This document shows, in pieces, positions 1 to 5,586 of a stretch of DNA of 5,955 nucleotides. Both the position numbers and the translations under genes were made by a program. Where the stretch lies: assembly GCA_012797095.1 (NCBI GenBank), contig JAAZPS010000344.1, positions 1-5,955 on the forward strand. Reading direction: 5' to 3'. This DNA is from Bacillota bacterium (GTDB lineage Bacteria > Bacillota > Dethiobacteria > DTU022). Each line of letters begins with the position of its first letter. Within the stretch, counting starts at the first letter, position 1. Below the pieces are notes generated by a model. That model was not told where the DNA came from and did not search any database. It saw only the letters and a list, made by a program, of their open reading frames with translations.

Positions 1-1056
1 AATGGCGCAGCCGTTGAGGATGATTTTCGCATGCTCGCCTTCCCCCCCATAGGGGACATCATCACCGGCAAAGATGGCGGCAAACCCATTTGCGCTGCAG
101 GAGGCGTTGACGAAGCTGTGGTTGATGATGATGTCGCCGCCGGTACCCCCCGAATCACAGGTCGGGCCGGTAGCGATGCCGTAAGCGGGGCCGTACACTG
201 TCAAGGCGCTGTTCGTGATGGTCACACTGCCGCTGTCAGTGTAGACACCGTTAAGATCTGATCTGCCTTCATCATCCTCTTCAAATGTGTGTATGGATTT
301 TATCTGGATATCAGGGCAATTGGCGATCACAACATCGCCTGCGCAGCGGATGCCGTTGTAGTAGCCCGATATGGAAACCTGGCTGCAACCGGTGATGTTA
401 ACATCGCCAAAATTGCGAATGCCGTTATAGCCCGGGGCCGAAACAGATACATTACCGCAACCGCTGATGCTGACATCGCCGTCAACCCGGATGCCCTGAT
501 CGTCCTCACTTACGATTGAAAGGGTATTGCAGTTGCGAATGACAAGATTGCCACCTTCACTCGGGTGGCCGACGCGCAGCCCCATATTTCGGATATCTAC
601 CCACTTGGCCCCAACAGTGATGCCCAGACTCCCGGTCATGTCGATGGTCAGGTTGCTGTAAGCCCGGATCCCGTGGGCGTTGGTGGCAAGGCTGAGATTG
701 CCCCCGCCGGTGATCTTCAGGCTGCCATCGCAGCAAAGAATGCCCATGTCATAGCTGTTGGCAATGCTGTTGTCGGTGCCTGCTTCAAGAATCACTTTGG
801 CGCCGTCGGGGAGCTTGATCGCAAACTCCTCATCTTTGAGTCCCACTTCAATATTGATCCCGGAAAGGGTCAGCGTCTTCGTCCCCTCATCCCAGGCCCA
901 GCCCTCTCCCGACTCCCCGGGGTAAAGCGGGTCCGCGCTGTCCAGCGTAAAATCAAGGGGTTCGATAAGCACCGCCGCTCCGTTTGCCGCCGCTGCAAGA
1001 GGCAGCACGGTAATCACGAGCAGCACAAGCGTAAGTAGTGGAAATTTCCAGCGCAT
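1..1056 (-). CDS. Secreted parallel beta-helix (carbohydrate-binding-like) repeat protein, 3' end missing
   Basis: An open frame of 352 codons runs from an ATG at 1056 off the left edge, with no stop, so the C-terminus is not seen. The start is fixed by AGGAG at 1066-1070, 9 nt upstream. Residues 1-24 form a signal peptide: a short basic start (MRWK), a hydrophobic core and an A-A-A-A cleavage region, so the protein is exported. Residues 36-70 hold the W-A-W-D...T-K-T-L-T-L segment that opens many Firmicutes surface proteins. From about residue 105 the chain is a ladder of 21-24-residue rungs (GI-R/Y, then G-D-V-x-I-x-x-C), clearest at 187-252, typical of a right-handed parallel beta-helix. 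Cysteines recur at 176, 200, 224 and 247. I see no catalytic motif. It could bind polysaccharide or be a cell-surface adhesin; the exact role is unknown. It sits downstream of the tRNA gene and looks separately transcribed. Confidence 0.85.
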   Translation of the reverse strand, partial: MRWKFPLLTLVLLVITVLPLAAAANGAAVLIEPLDFTLDSADPLYPGESGEGWAWDEGTKTLTLSGINIEVGLKDEEFAIKLPDGAKVILEAGTDNSIANSYDMGILCCDGSLKITGGGNLSLATNAHGIRAYSNLTIDMTGSLGITVGAKWVDIRNMGLRVGHPSEGGNLVIRNCNTLSIVSEDDQGIRVDGDVSISGCGNVSVSAPGYNGIRNFGDVNITGCSQVSISGYYNGIRCAGDVVIANCPDIQIKSIHTFEEDDEGRSDLNGVYTDSGSVTITNSALTVYGPAYGIATGPTCDSGGTGGDIIINHSFVNASCSANGFAAIFAGDDVPYGGEGEHAKIILNGCAI

Positions 1057-1097
1057 TACACATTTCTCCTTTGCCTAGTTATATTGATACTGGCTCA

Positions 1098-1127
1098 ATT
1101 CTAACATCCTGCTGGTATGAAAATAAA
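1098..1127 (-). promoter_or_regulatory. Possible weak promoter of the beta-helix gene
   Basis: Reading the minus strand, TAGAAT (1103-1098) matches the -10 consensus at five of six positions. It is followed by about 35 nt of leader before the ATG at 1056. A poor -35 (TTTATT, 1127-1122) lies 18 bp upstream, on the flank of the palindrome at 1125-1145. A TATAAC at 1083-1078 is a better -10 by sequence, but its transcript would start at the ribosome binding site. This is a guess from spacing only. Confidence 0.25.
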
Positions 1128-1145
1128 TCACCCTGAGGGTGATTT
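1125..1145. promoter_or_regulatory. Perfect 21-bp palindrome upstream of the beta-helix gene (operator or bidirectional terminator)
   Basis: AAATCACCCT and AGGGTGATTT are exact inverted copies around a single central G. As RNA this gives a 9-bp stem with a 3-nt loop, flanked by U-rich runs on both strands (ATTTATTTT on the minus strand, TTTT on the plus). It could be an intrinsic terminator separating the tRNA unit from the beta-helix gene, or a dimeric repressor site just upstream of the possible promoter. The sequence alone does not decide. Confidence 0.6.
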
Positions 1146-1198
1146 TAAAAATTTAGTAACTGCTACTGCTCAGCCCCAATAAATAATTATTCAAGTGA

Positions 1199-1251
1199 CA
1201 GTATACTGCAGTAGTGTCCGCCATACTGGTGTTAAATCAGGTGGCGGTTTT
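1199..1251. repeat. Palindrome plus imperfect hairpin in the intergenic region; possible insertion-element end remnant
   Basis: CAGTATACTG at 1199-1208 is a perfect 10-bp palindrome. It is followed by a hairpin: CCGCCA (1218-1223) and CTGG (1226-1229) pair with TCAG (1237-1240) and TGGCGG (1242-1247) around loop TGTTAAA, with TTTT (1248-1251) after it on the plus strand. The hairpin could act as a weak plus-strand terminator, though no plus-strand gene precedes it. The TAGTGTCCG text (1212-1220) resembles the outer end of some insertion sequences, but no transposase or partner end is visible. Confidence 0.35.
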
Positions 1252-1317
1252 GGGGGTCAGCAGGAAGGTCCAGAGGGAAATTCATAAAATGGATTTGACC
1301 CGCGGAAGGCCGGATAA

Positions 1318-1348
1318 ATGAAAACAGGAGCAACCTTTCGGTTACTCC
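1318..1348 (-). terminator. Intrinsic terminator of the tRNA-Leu transcript
   Basis: On the minus strand GGAGTAACC (1348-1340), a GAAA tetraloop and GGTTGCTCC (1335-1327) form a 9-bp stem with one G-U pair. It is followed by TGTTTTCATTT. It lies about 30 nt past the tRNA 3' end, so the tRNA is probably made as a monocistronic precursor. Confidence 0.85.
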
Positions 1349-1379
1349 CACTTGCTGAATCTCTTTTGAACATTCGATA

Positions 1380-1465
1380 TGGTGCGAGCGAGAGGAGTTG
1401 AACCTCCACGTCCATACGGACACTAGGTCCTGAACCTAGCGCGTCTGCCATTCCGCCACGCTCGC
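1380..1465 (-). tRNA. tRNA-Leu, anticodon CAG, CCA encoded
   Basis: Reading the minus strand from 1465, the acceptor stem GCGAGCG pairs with CGCTCGC (1390-1384). This is followed by discriminator A (1383) and an encoded CCA (1382-1380). The anticodon stem CTAGG/CCTAG closes the loop TTCAGGA, giving anticodon CAG, which reads CUG leucine codons. There is a long class II variable arm with stem GTCC/GGAC, as expected for leucine tRNA. The T arm GGAGG-TTCAACT-CCTCT is intact with one G-U pair. The body is 83 nt plus CCA. All arms pair, so it looks functional. It has its own promoter upstream and terminator downstream. Confidence 0.97.
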
Positions 1466-1486
1466 ACGTTTTTGAGCCGCATCGAT

Positions 1487-1515
1487 ATTATACCCTCTTC
1501 ATTTGAAGAGATCAA
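1487..1515 (-). promoter_or_regulatory. Sigma-70 type promoter of tRNA-Leu with a palindromic spacer
   Basis: On the minus strand, TTGATC (1515-1510, four of six to consensus) is separated by exactly 17 bp from a perfect TATAAT (1492-1487). The expected start is near 1480, about 15 nt upstream of the mature tRNA 5' end. The spacer contains an inverted repeat, CTCTTCA-TT-TGAAGAG, at 1495-1510. This overlaps the edge of the -35 hexamer and could be a protein-binding site or chance. Confidence 0.85.
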
Positions 1516-1570
1516 GTATTATTCAGGGACCGAAAGTGATCATAAACTGTTCAAGCTCGAGCAAACTCTT

Positions 1571-1618
1571 GCAAAGGAAATCTTTCCGGCCCGGCAGGAT
1601 CAACTGCGGGCCGGAAAG
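1571..1618 (-). terminator. Strong hairpin after the dehydratase gene, likely terminator
   Basis: CTTTCCGGCCCG (1618-1607, minus strand) pairs perfectly over 12 bp with CGGGCCGGAAAG (1593-1582). The stem is extended by CAG/CTG around a short loop, with one bulged base. It starts 13 nt after the TGA of the gene ending at 1631. The following stretch, ATTTCCTTTGC, is only modestly T-rich, so termination may be imperfect. mRNA 3'-end protection is an alternative role. Confidence 0.7.
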
Positions 1619-1630
1619 CGGTGTTCCTGG

Positions 1631-3100
1631 TCAGGATTTTGTCTCCATTCCAGCGATCTTGCGGACAATCTCTTTCCTCGATTCGATATCGTACTGGCTG
1701 GTGATGGCGATCTGCTCCATGATCGGGGAGCCGCCCCCGTGATAGGCACCGTAGACCAGCGAACCGGAGGAACCTGAAAGGGCGAAATCGATGAAGGTGA
1801 GCCAGAATTTGATCTGCTCCTCCACCGGAATATCCGGATTGCGGGTCAGATATTTTTCCAGCAGCGCCTTGGTTTCAGGGCCGGTCAGATCCTTCTCGTA
1901 GGGGAAGGTCGCCGGCAGCCCGCCGGCAATATTGCAGAGGATCTCCAGTTCATGGAAGACCGCTTCGCCGGTCAGGCAGCGGCCGACATTGCAATAGATT
2001 GAATCGGGAATACAGTTGCCCGGACCGTACGGGAAAAAGCCCATTCCCGGCATGTAGACCTCTGCTTTGCCCAGCGATGAAGCGGTATAGCCGGCGGCAT
2101 AGCCCAGCTCGCCGGTCATGATCAGCTGCGAGAGCATCTCGCGCACATGCGGTGTTCTTTCAATACCGTTTATCTCTGCAGCCAGGGCAGCCAGGCCGAC
2201 CACGAAATCAAGCATCGCCGGCTTGCAGCCGGAATAAGAATGGCGGTGAAACAGGGCAAACAGCAGCGCCGCTGCTCCCCCATGAAGGGTCTCGCCGCAG
2301 AGAAAGACCCGCTCCCAGGGAACAAAACAATCGTCAAAGATCACGTACGAATCGGTAAACCCGTACTCGAAACCCCTTTCGTAGTGATCGCGCTTGCGAT
2401 AATTGTGGAAATGAACGACCTGTTTGACCCCGTCGTAATCGGAAGGAACGGCAAAAGCAACGGCGTAAGGGCCTTCCTCCGGACGTAGCGCCCGGGTGGG
2501 CACGACCAGGATCTCGTCGGAGACAGAGGCGCCGGAGATATGGACCTTGGAGCCGCGGACAACGATGCCGTCACTTTTTTCCTCTACCACCCGTACATAC
2601 ATATCCGGATCGGTCTGCGCCGCGGGCCGCTTCAGGCGCTCACCCTTGACGTCGGTCTGGGCACAGCTGGCCACCCAATCTTCTTTTTGAAACCGGGTTA
2701 ACCATTTCAACCAGTTCTCATGATAGGCTTTCTTGGCGCCGGGATCCTTTTCAGCTTCATAGGAGACCGCGTGAAGTGCGTTGGCAGCATCGATCCCCAT
2801 ACAGCGTTGAATGCAGAGACCGACCTTGTTGCATAGCAAGCGGGTCATATCCTGTTTTTTGTGCAGGTCTTCGGGGTTCTGATGGATATGGTTGAAGCGG
2901 TTGATCGTCTCCCCGGTCAGATGGGAGGTGGCTGTGCAAAGATCCTTGCTATCCGGATCCCAGGCAGCGTCAAAGGTAACCCCCATCACATTGATCGCGC
3001 TCTCCTGGCGCTCGTCCAACCGGTCAACCTTTTCTCCGCCGGAGTAAAGGTTGCGGTTCATCTTACCCAATCTCTCGATGTACTCTTTCCTGGTTCTCAT
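1631..3100 (-). CDS. abfD-like: 4-hydroxybutyryl-CoA dehydratase / vinylacetyl-CoA isomerase-like flavo-Fe-S enzyme (4-HPA 3-hydroxylase family)
   Basis: The 489-residue protein ends in TGA. The ATG at 3100 is supported by GGGAGG at 3111-3116, 10 nt upstream. Its length and whole sequence match the family of 4-hydroxybutyryl-CoA dehydratase (AbfD, about 490 residues), a homotetrameric cytosolic enzyme with FAD and a [4Fe-4S] cluster. AbfD dehydrates 4-hydroxybutyryl-CoA to crotonyl-CoA and isomerises vinylacetyl-CoA. Visible here are C96-I-Q-R-C100 and H285...C292, matching the four cluster ligands known in Clostridium aminobutyricum (C99, C103, H292, C299, numbering from memory). Y289 and K293 also match active-site residues. 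These cysteines are absent from the oxygenase members of the family, which argues against a monooxygenase. However, the positions of E257 and E455 appear as D250 and G451, so the substrate may differ. It lies downstream of an acyl-CoA ligase, which would supply CoA esters, but about 870 bp of repeats separate them. The family call is firm; the exact substrate is not. Confidence 0.85.
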   Translation of the reverse strand: MRTRKEYIERLGKMNRNLYSGGEKVDRLDERQESAINVMGVTFDAAWDPDSKDLCTATSHLTGETINRFNHIHQNPEDLHKKQDMTRLLCNKVGLCIQRCMGIDAANALHAVSYEAEKDPGAKKAYHENWLKWLTRFQKEDWVASCAQTDVKGERLKRPAAQTDPDMYVRVVEEKSDGIVVRGSKVHISGASVSDEILVVPTRALRPEEGPYAVAFAVPSDYDGVKQVVHFHNYRKRDHYERGFEYGFTDSYVIFDDCFVPWERVFLCGETLHGGAAALLFALFHRHSYSGCKPAMLDFVVGLAALAAEINGIERTPHVREMLSQLIMTGELGYAAGYTASSLGKAEVYMPGMGFFPYGPGNCIPDSIYCNVGRCLTGEAVFHELEILCNIAGGLPATFPYEKDLTGPETKALLEKYLTRNPDIPVEEQIKFWLTFIDFALSGSSGSLVYGAYHGGGSPIMEQIAITSQYDIESRKEIVRKIAGMETKS

Positions 3101-3216
3101 CTTTTAGAATCCTCCCGTTACTCTCTTTAGTCGTATTGCGTTTACCTGGTGCTGCTGTATTTCCTGCCCGGTGAAACCCGGGAAAGCCTTTTTAGCCGCC
3201 GCTGCCGGTCAAAAGC

Positions 3217-3250
3217 AGAGATCCTTCGGGCTGCGCCCTCAGGATGACAG
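3217..3250. repeat. Short interspersed REP-like hairpin element
   Basis: ATCCT (3221-3225) pairs with AGGAT (3241-3245) and GGGC (3228-3231) with GCCC (3235-3238). Opposed TC bulges and a TGC loop complete the hairpin, followed by GACAG. From memory, the pattern GTCATCCTGAG...GAAGGATCT on the other strand recurs in intergenic regions of many bacterial genomes, where it behaves as a dispersed palindromic repeat. It lies between the tandem array and the dehydratase promoter region. Any function here is unknown. Confidence 0.55.
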
Positions 3251-3280
3251 GGGCGGAGGAGCCGTGCTCCTTGGATCAAG

Positions 3281-3817
3281 TCAAGGAAACTGTGTCCCCC
3301 GGAACGGGTGGGGAGCTGCTCCTCTGCTCTAGCCGGGATACCGTGTTACCGAAACGGGCGGGGAGCCGTGCCCCCAGAATCGGGCGGAAAGCTGCCCCTC
3401 TGCTCTAGCCGGGAAACCGCGTTACCGGAACGGGCGAGGAGCCGCGCCCCCAGGATCGGGCGGAGAGCTGCTCCTCTGCTCTAGCCGGGAAACTGTGTTA
3501 CCGGAACGGGCGAGGAGCCGCGCCCCCAGGATCGGGCGGAGGGCTGCTCCTCTGCTCTAGCCGGGATACCGTGTTACCGGAACGGGCGAGGAGCCGCGCC
3601 CCCAGGATCGGGCGGAAAGCTGCCCCTCTGCTCTAGCCGGGAAACCGCGTTACCGGAACGGGCGGGGAGCCGTGCCCCCAGAATCGGGCGGAAAGCTGCC
3701 CCTCTGGTCTAGCCGGGAAACTGTGTTACCGGAACGGGTGGGGAGCCGCGCCCCAAGGATCGGGCGGAGAGCTGCCCCTCTGCTCAGGGATACCGTGTTA
3801 CCGGAACGGGGGGGGAA
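3281..3817. repeat. GC-rich tandem array, exact 76-bp period, 228-bp higher-order repeat
   Basis: Six units start with AGCCGGGA at 3331, 3407, 3483, 3559, 3635 and 3711, each exactly 76 bp apart. A shortened unit precedes them (from about 3286) and a decaying one follows (from 3786, after a 4-bp deletion). A diagnostic 9-mer near each unit start cycles: GAAACTGTG at 3286, GATACCGTG at 3337, GAAACCGCG at 3413, GAAACTGTG at 3489, then the same order at 3565, 3641, 3717 and 3789. The array is non-coding: 76 is not a multiple of three, and CTAG in the units places TAG stops in every frame on both strands. There are no unique spacers, so it is not CRISPR. Units can fold, for example AGAGC with GCTCT. 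It lies between two same-strand genes, so ligase read-through transcripts would contain it. Function is unknown. Confidence 0.93.
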
Positions 3818-3877
3818 CTTCACCCTCGTTCCGGATCAGAGAACGATCTCCCCCAGTCAAAACCAGTGAACTATCTT

Positions 3878-3917
3878 CCTGGTTCAGGCCGGGAAACTGC
3901 ACCTGGATCAGGCCGGG
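3878..3917. repeat. Degenerate repeat flank: two copies of CCTGGWTCAGGCCGGG
   Basis: CCTGGTTCAGGCCGGG (3878-3893) and CCTGGATCAGGCCGGG (3902-3917) differ at one base and are 24 bp apart. The first runs on into GAAACTG, like the C-type unit start of the main array. They look like decayed edge copies of the 76-bp array, as expected at the end of a tandem repeat. Confidence 0.6.
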
Positions 3918-3919
3918 GA

Positions 3920-3947
3920 GATGCGCTCTGTAAATGAGCGGATCATC
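3920..3947 (-). terminator. Possible weak hairpin terminator after the ligase gene
   Basis: CGCTC (3924-3928) pairs with GAGCG (3936-3940) around a 7-nt loop. GATG (3920-3923) pairs with CATC (3944-3947) across a 3-nt bulge. It begins about 20 nt past the ligase stop but has no T-run after it on the minus strand. Transcription may continue into the repeat array, so I rate it low as a terminator. Confidence 0.25.
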
Positions 3948-3967
3948 CCGACGTTTTCCGGTCAAAA

Positions 3968-5572
3968 CTATTTCTTCGCCTTAAGCTCTTTTTTCATGAT
4001 CTTACCGGTCGGATTTCGCGGCAGATCGCTGCTGAACTCGATGAGCTCCGGTATCTTGTATCCGGCCAGCTTATCCTTGAGATATTCTTTTACTTCATCT
4101 GCAGTCAATGAATCCGGCTCTTTGGGGATGATAAATGCCTTGACTCTCTCCCCGAGAGACTCATCGGGAACCCCGATCACGGCAACCTCGGCCACCTTGG
4201 GGTTCTCTTCCAGAGCAATCTCGATCTCGCGGGGATAGATATTTTCACCGCCGCGATTGATCACATCTTTCATCCGGTCAACTATATAGATGAAGCCCTC
4301 TTCATCCATATAGCCAACATCACCGGTATGCAGCCAGCCGTCACGGATAGTCTTTGCCGTCTCTTCAGATTGCTTGAGATAACCGACCATATTGGCATCA
4401 CCGCGGGTGCAGATCTCGCCTTTTTCCCCAGTTGCCATGATCTTATTGTTCTCGTCCATGATCTCCAGATCCTGCTCGGGGATAGCCACGCCGATGGAGC
4501 CGACCTTCCGCTTGCCCAGGGGTGGGTTCACCGTTGAAAGACCGGTCACCTCGGTCAGGCCGTACCCCTCGCAGATGGCGACGCCGTATCTTTCCTTGAA
4601 CCCCTCGATCAATTCAACCGGCAGAGGAGCAGCCCCGCAGATGGCCCATTTCAGTTTCGAGGCAGATAGATCGACAGTGCTCGGATCGATCGCCCTGTAA
4701 ACATAATCGTACATGGCTGGAACTCCCATCACCAGGGTGACCCCGTACCGAAGGATGGAGGGCCAGAAATCTGCCGGGGAAAACCCTTTGCGAATGCAGA
4801 GCGACTGACCCATGAAATAAACGGGATAGGACCAGACGCAGAGGGGGTTGGTATGGAACATCGGCAAAATGACCAGAACAACATCATTTCCTTTACAGAA
4901 TCCCAGCCTGGCCGTGGCCCGACAGATCGAAAGCTGCCCTTTGTTGCTGAGCAAAATACCCTTAGGCACGCCGGTGGTCCCCGATGAATAGAGCAACATG
5001 AACGGATCTTCGGGACCCTGCTCTACCAGAGCCTCATCTGCCGGGTATTTATCCAGGATCTCGGTAAGTTTTTGCTCCGCGATCTCAATACCGTGCTCGG
5101 TTCCGGTAGCAACTTCAACCACGATGGGCTTATGTTTGGCCAGATTGTAACCTTCGGCAAAGGGGATCATGAACTCGCTGCTGACAAAAGAGACCTTCGG
5201 TCTGGCATCGTCCAGCAGAAATGCGATCTCCCGGCCCTTGAGCATATAGTTGACCGCCAGAGCCACAGCACCCAATTTCTGGGCGCCAAACATGGTGTAA
5301 TATACTTCGGGGGAATTGAGGACCATTACGGAGACGATCTCACCCTTGCCGACACCTTTACCTTTAAGATAATTGGCCACCCTGTTGGCACGCTCGTTGG
5401 TCTGTCCGTAGGTGATCACCTGATCGTAAAAGTAGACATGCACGGCATCGGGCTGCTCCTAAGCCCGTGCTGTAAGCATCCCGGCAATGCTATCGAATTC
5501 GATCTGTTTGCCCTGTAAGAATTTCAGATCCTCCAGCTTCACCAGGGGGACATCGTATCTTTTGCCTTCCAT
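3968..5572 (-). CDS. Class I acyl-CoA ligase (AMP-forming), interrupted by in-frame TAG at codon 38
   Basis: Read through the TAG, the frame encodes 534 residues, normal for AMP-forming acyl-CoA ligases, which make acyl-CoA from a carboxylate, ATP and CoA. Motifs, numbered from the ATG at 5572, are the P-loop YSSGTTGVPKG (195-205), YGLTE (337-341), HTGD (415-418), DRMKD with the GGENIYP hinge (432-447) and NPTGK with catalytic lysine 524. The catalytic core is therefore intact. The ATG has an ideal AAGGAGG 7 nt upstream. Codons 26-43 read as a typical ligase N-terminus (FDSIAGMLTARA, TAG, EQPDAV), which shows that the stop at 5461-5459 lies inside the ancestral gene. Without read-through, the remaining product could start at the GTG at 5443, which is poorly placed. 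The gene ends TAG-TTT-TGA. Possible explanations are a recent nonsense mutation, recoding (for example pyrrolysine) or a sequence error. The substrate cannot be read from the sequence; the dehydratase-like neighbour suggests a short-chain or hydroxy acid. Confidence 0.88.
5459..5461 (-). other. In-frame amber (TAG) codon 38 of the acyl-CoA ligase
   Basis: On the minus strand the codons read GCA-CGG-GCT-TAG-GAG-CAG-CCC. The frame is shared with both the SD-backed ATG at 5572 and the ligase core. A single base change from CAG, AAG or GAG would create it. AGGAG (5460-5456) overlaps the stop, but the ATG it best serves (5448-5446) is out of frame and stops after ten codons. Confidence 0.9.
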
Positions 5573-5579
5573 GGAGAAC

Positions 5580-5586
5580 CCTCCTT
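5580..5586 (-). promoter_or_regulatory. Strong ribosome binding site that fixes the ligase start
   Basis: AAGGAGG on the minus strand lies 7 nt before the ATG at 5572. It is the best Shine-Dalgarno in the window. It shows that translation is meant to begin upstream of the TAG codon rather than at the GTG at 5443. Confidence 0.85.

Noticed and set aside
31..519. Two plus-strand open frames with repeat-like translations
   Set aside because: Both are mirror images of the minus-strand beta-helix repeats and have no ribosome binding site.
565..1038. 157-codon plus-strand open frame
   Set aside because: It is antisense to the beta-helix gene, whose minus frame has an SD, a signal peptide and regular repeats. 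Repeats in that gene keep the opposite strand open.
1380..1465. tRNA-Leu as an occupied phage or island attachment site
   Set aside because: No second copy of the tRNA 3' end and no integrase is found in the window.
2147..2488. 113-codon plus-strand open frame
   Set aside because: It lies wholly antisense within the dehydratase gene, which has conserved cluster ligands.
3167..3193. Plus-strand terminator CCCGG-TGAAAC-CCGGG followed by TTTTT
   Set aside because: The stem is only 5 bp with six bases before the T-run, and no plus-strand gene needs it.
3281..3817. CRISPR array
   Set aside because: Units are contiguous 76-bp near-identical copies with no short repeat/unique spacer alternation, and no cas gene is present.
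3826..3846. TCGTTC/GAACGA inverted repeat as a ligase terminator
   Set aside because: It has a 6-bp stem, a 9-nt loop and no T-run on either side, and lies more than 120 nt past the stop.
3672..3869. 65-codon plus-strand open frame in the repeats
   Set aside because: It is open only because a 4-bp deletion near 3785 removed one of the periodic TAG stops. It has no SD, and the array is non-coding.
5441..5443. GTG at 5443 as the natural ligase start
   Set aside because: It would remove a typical ligase N-terminus. It has only a distant AGGAG, whereas an ideal SD-ATG in the same frame lies at 5572. It may serve only for restart after the TAG.
5072..5518. 148-codon plus-strand open frame
   Set aside because: It is antisense to the ligase N-terminal half, with no SD and no family resemblance.
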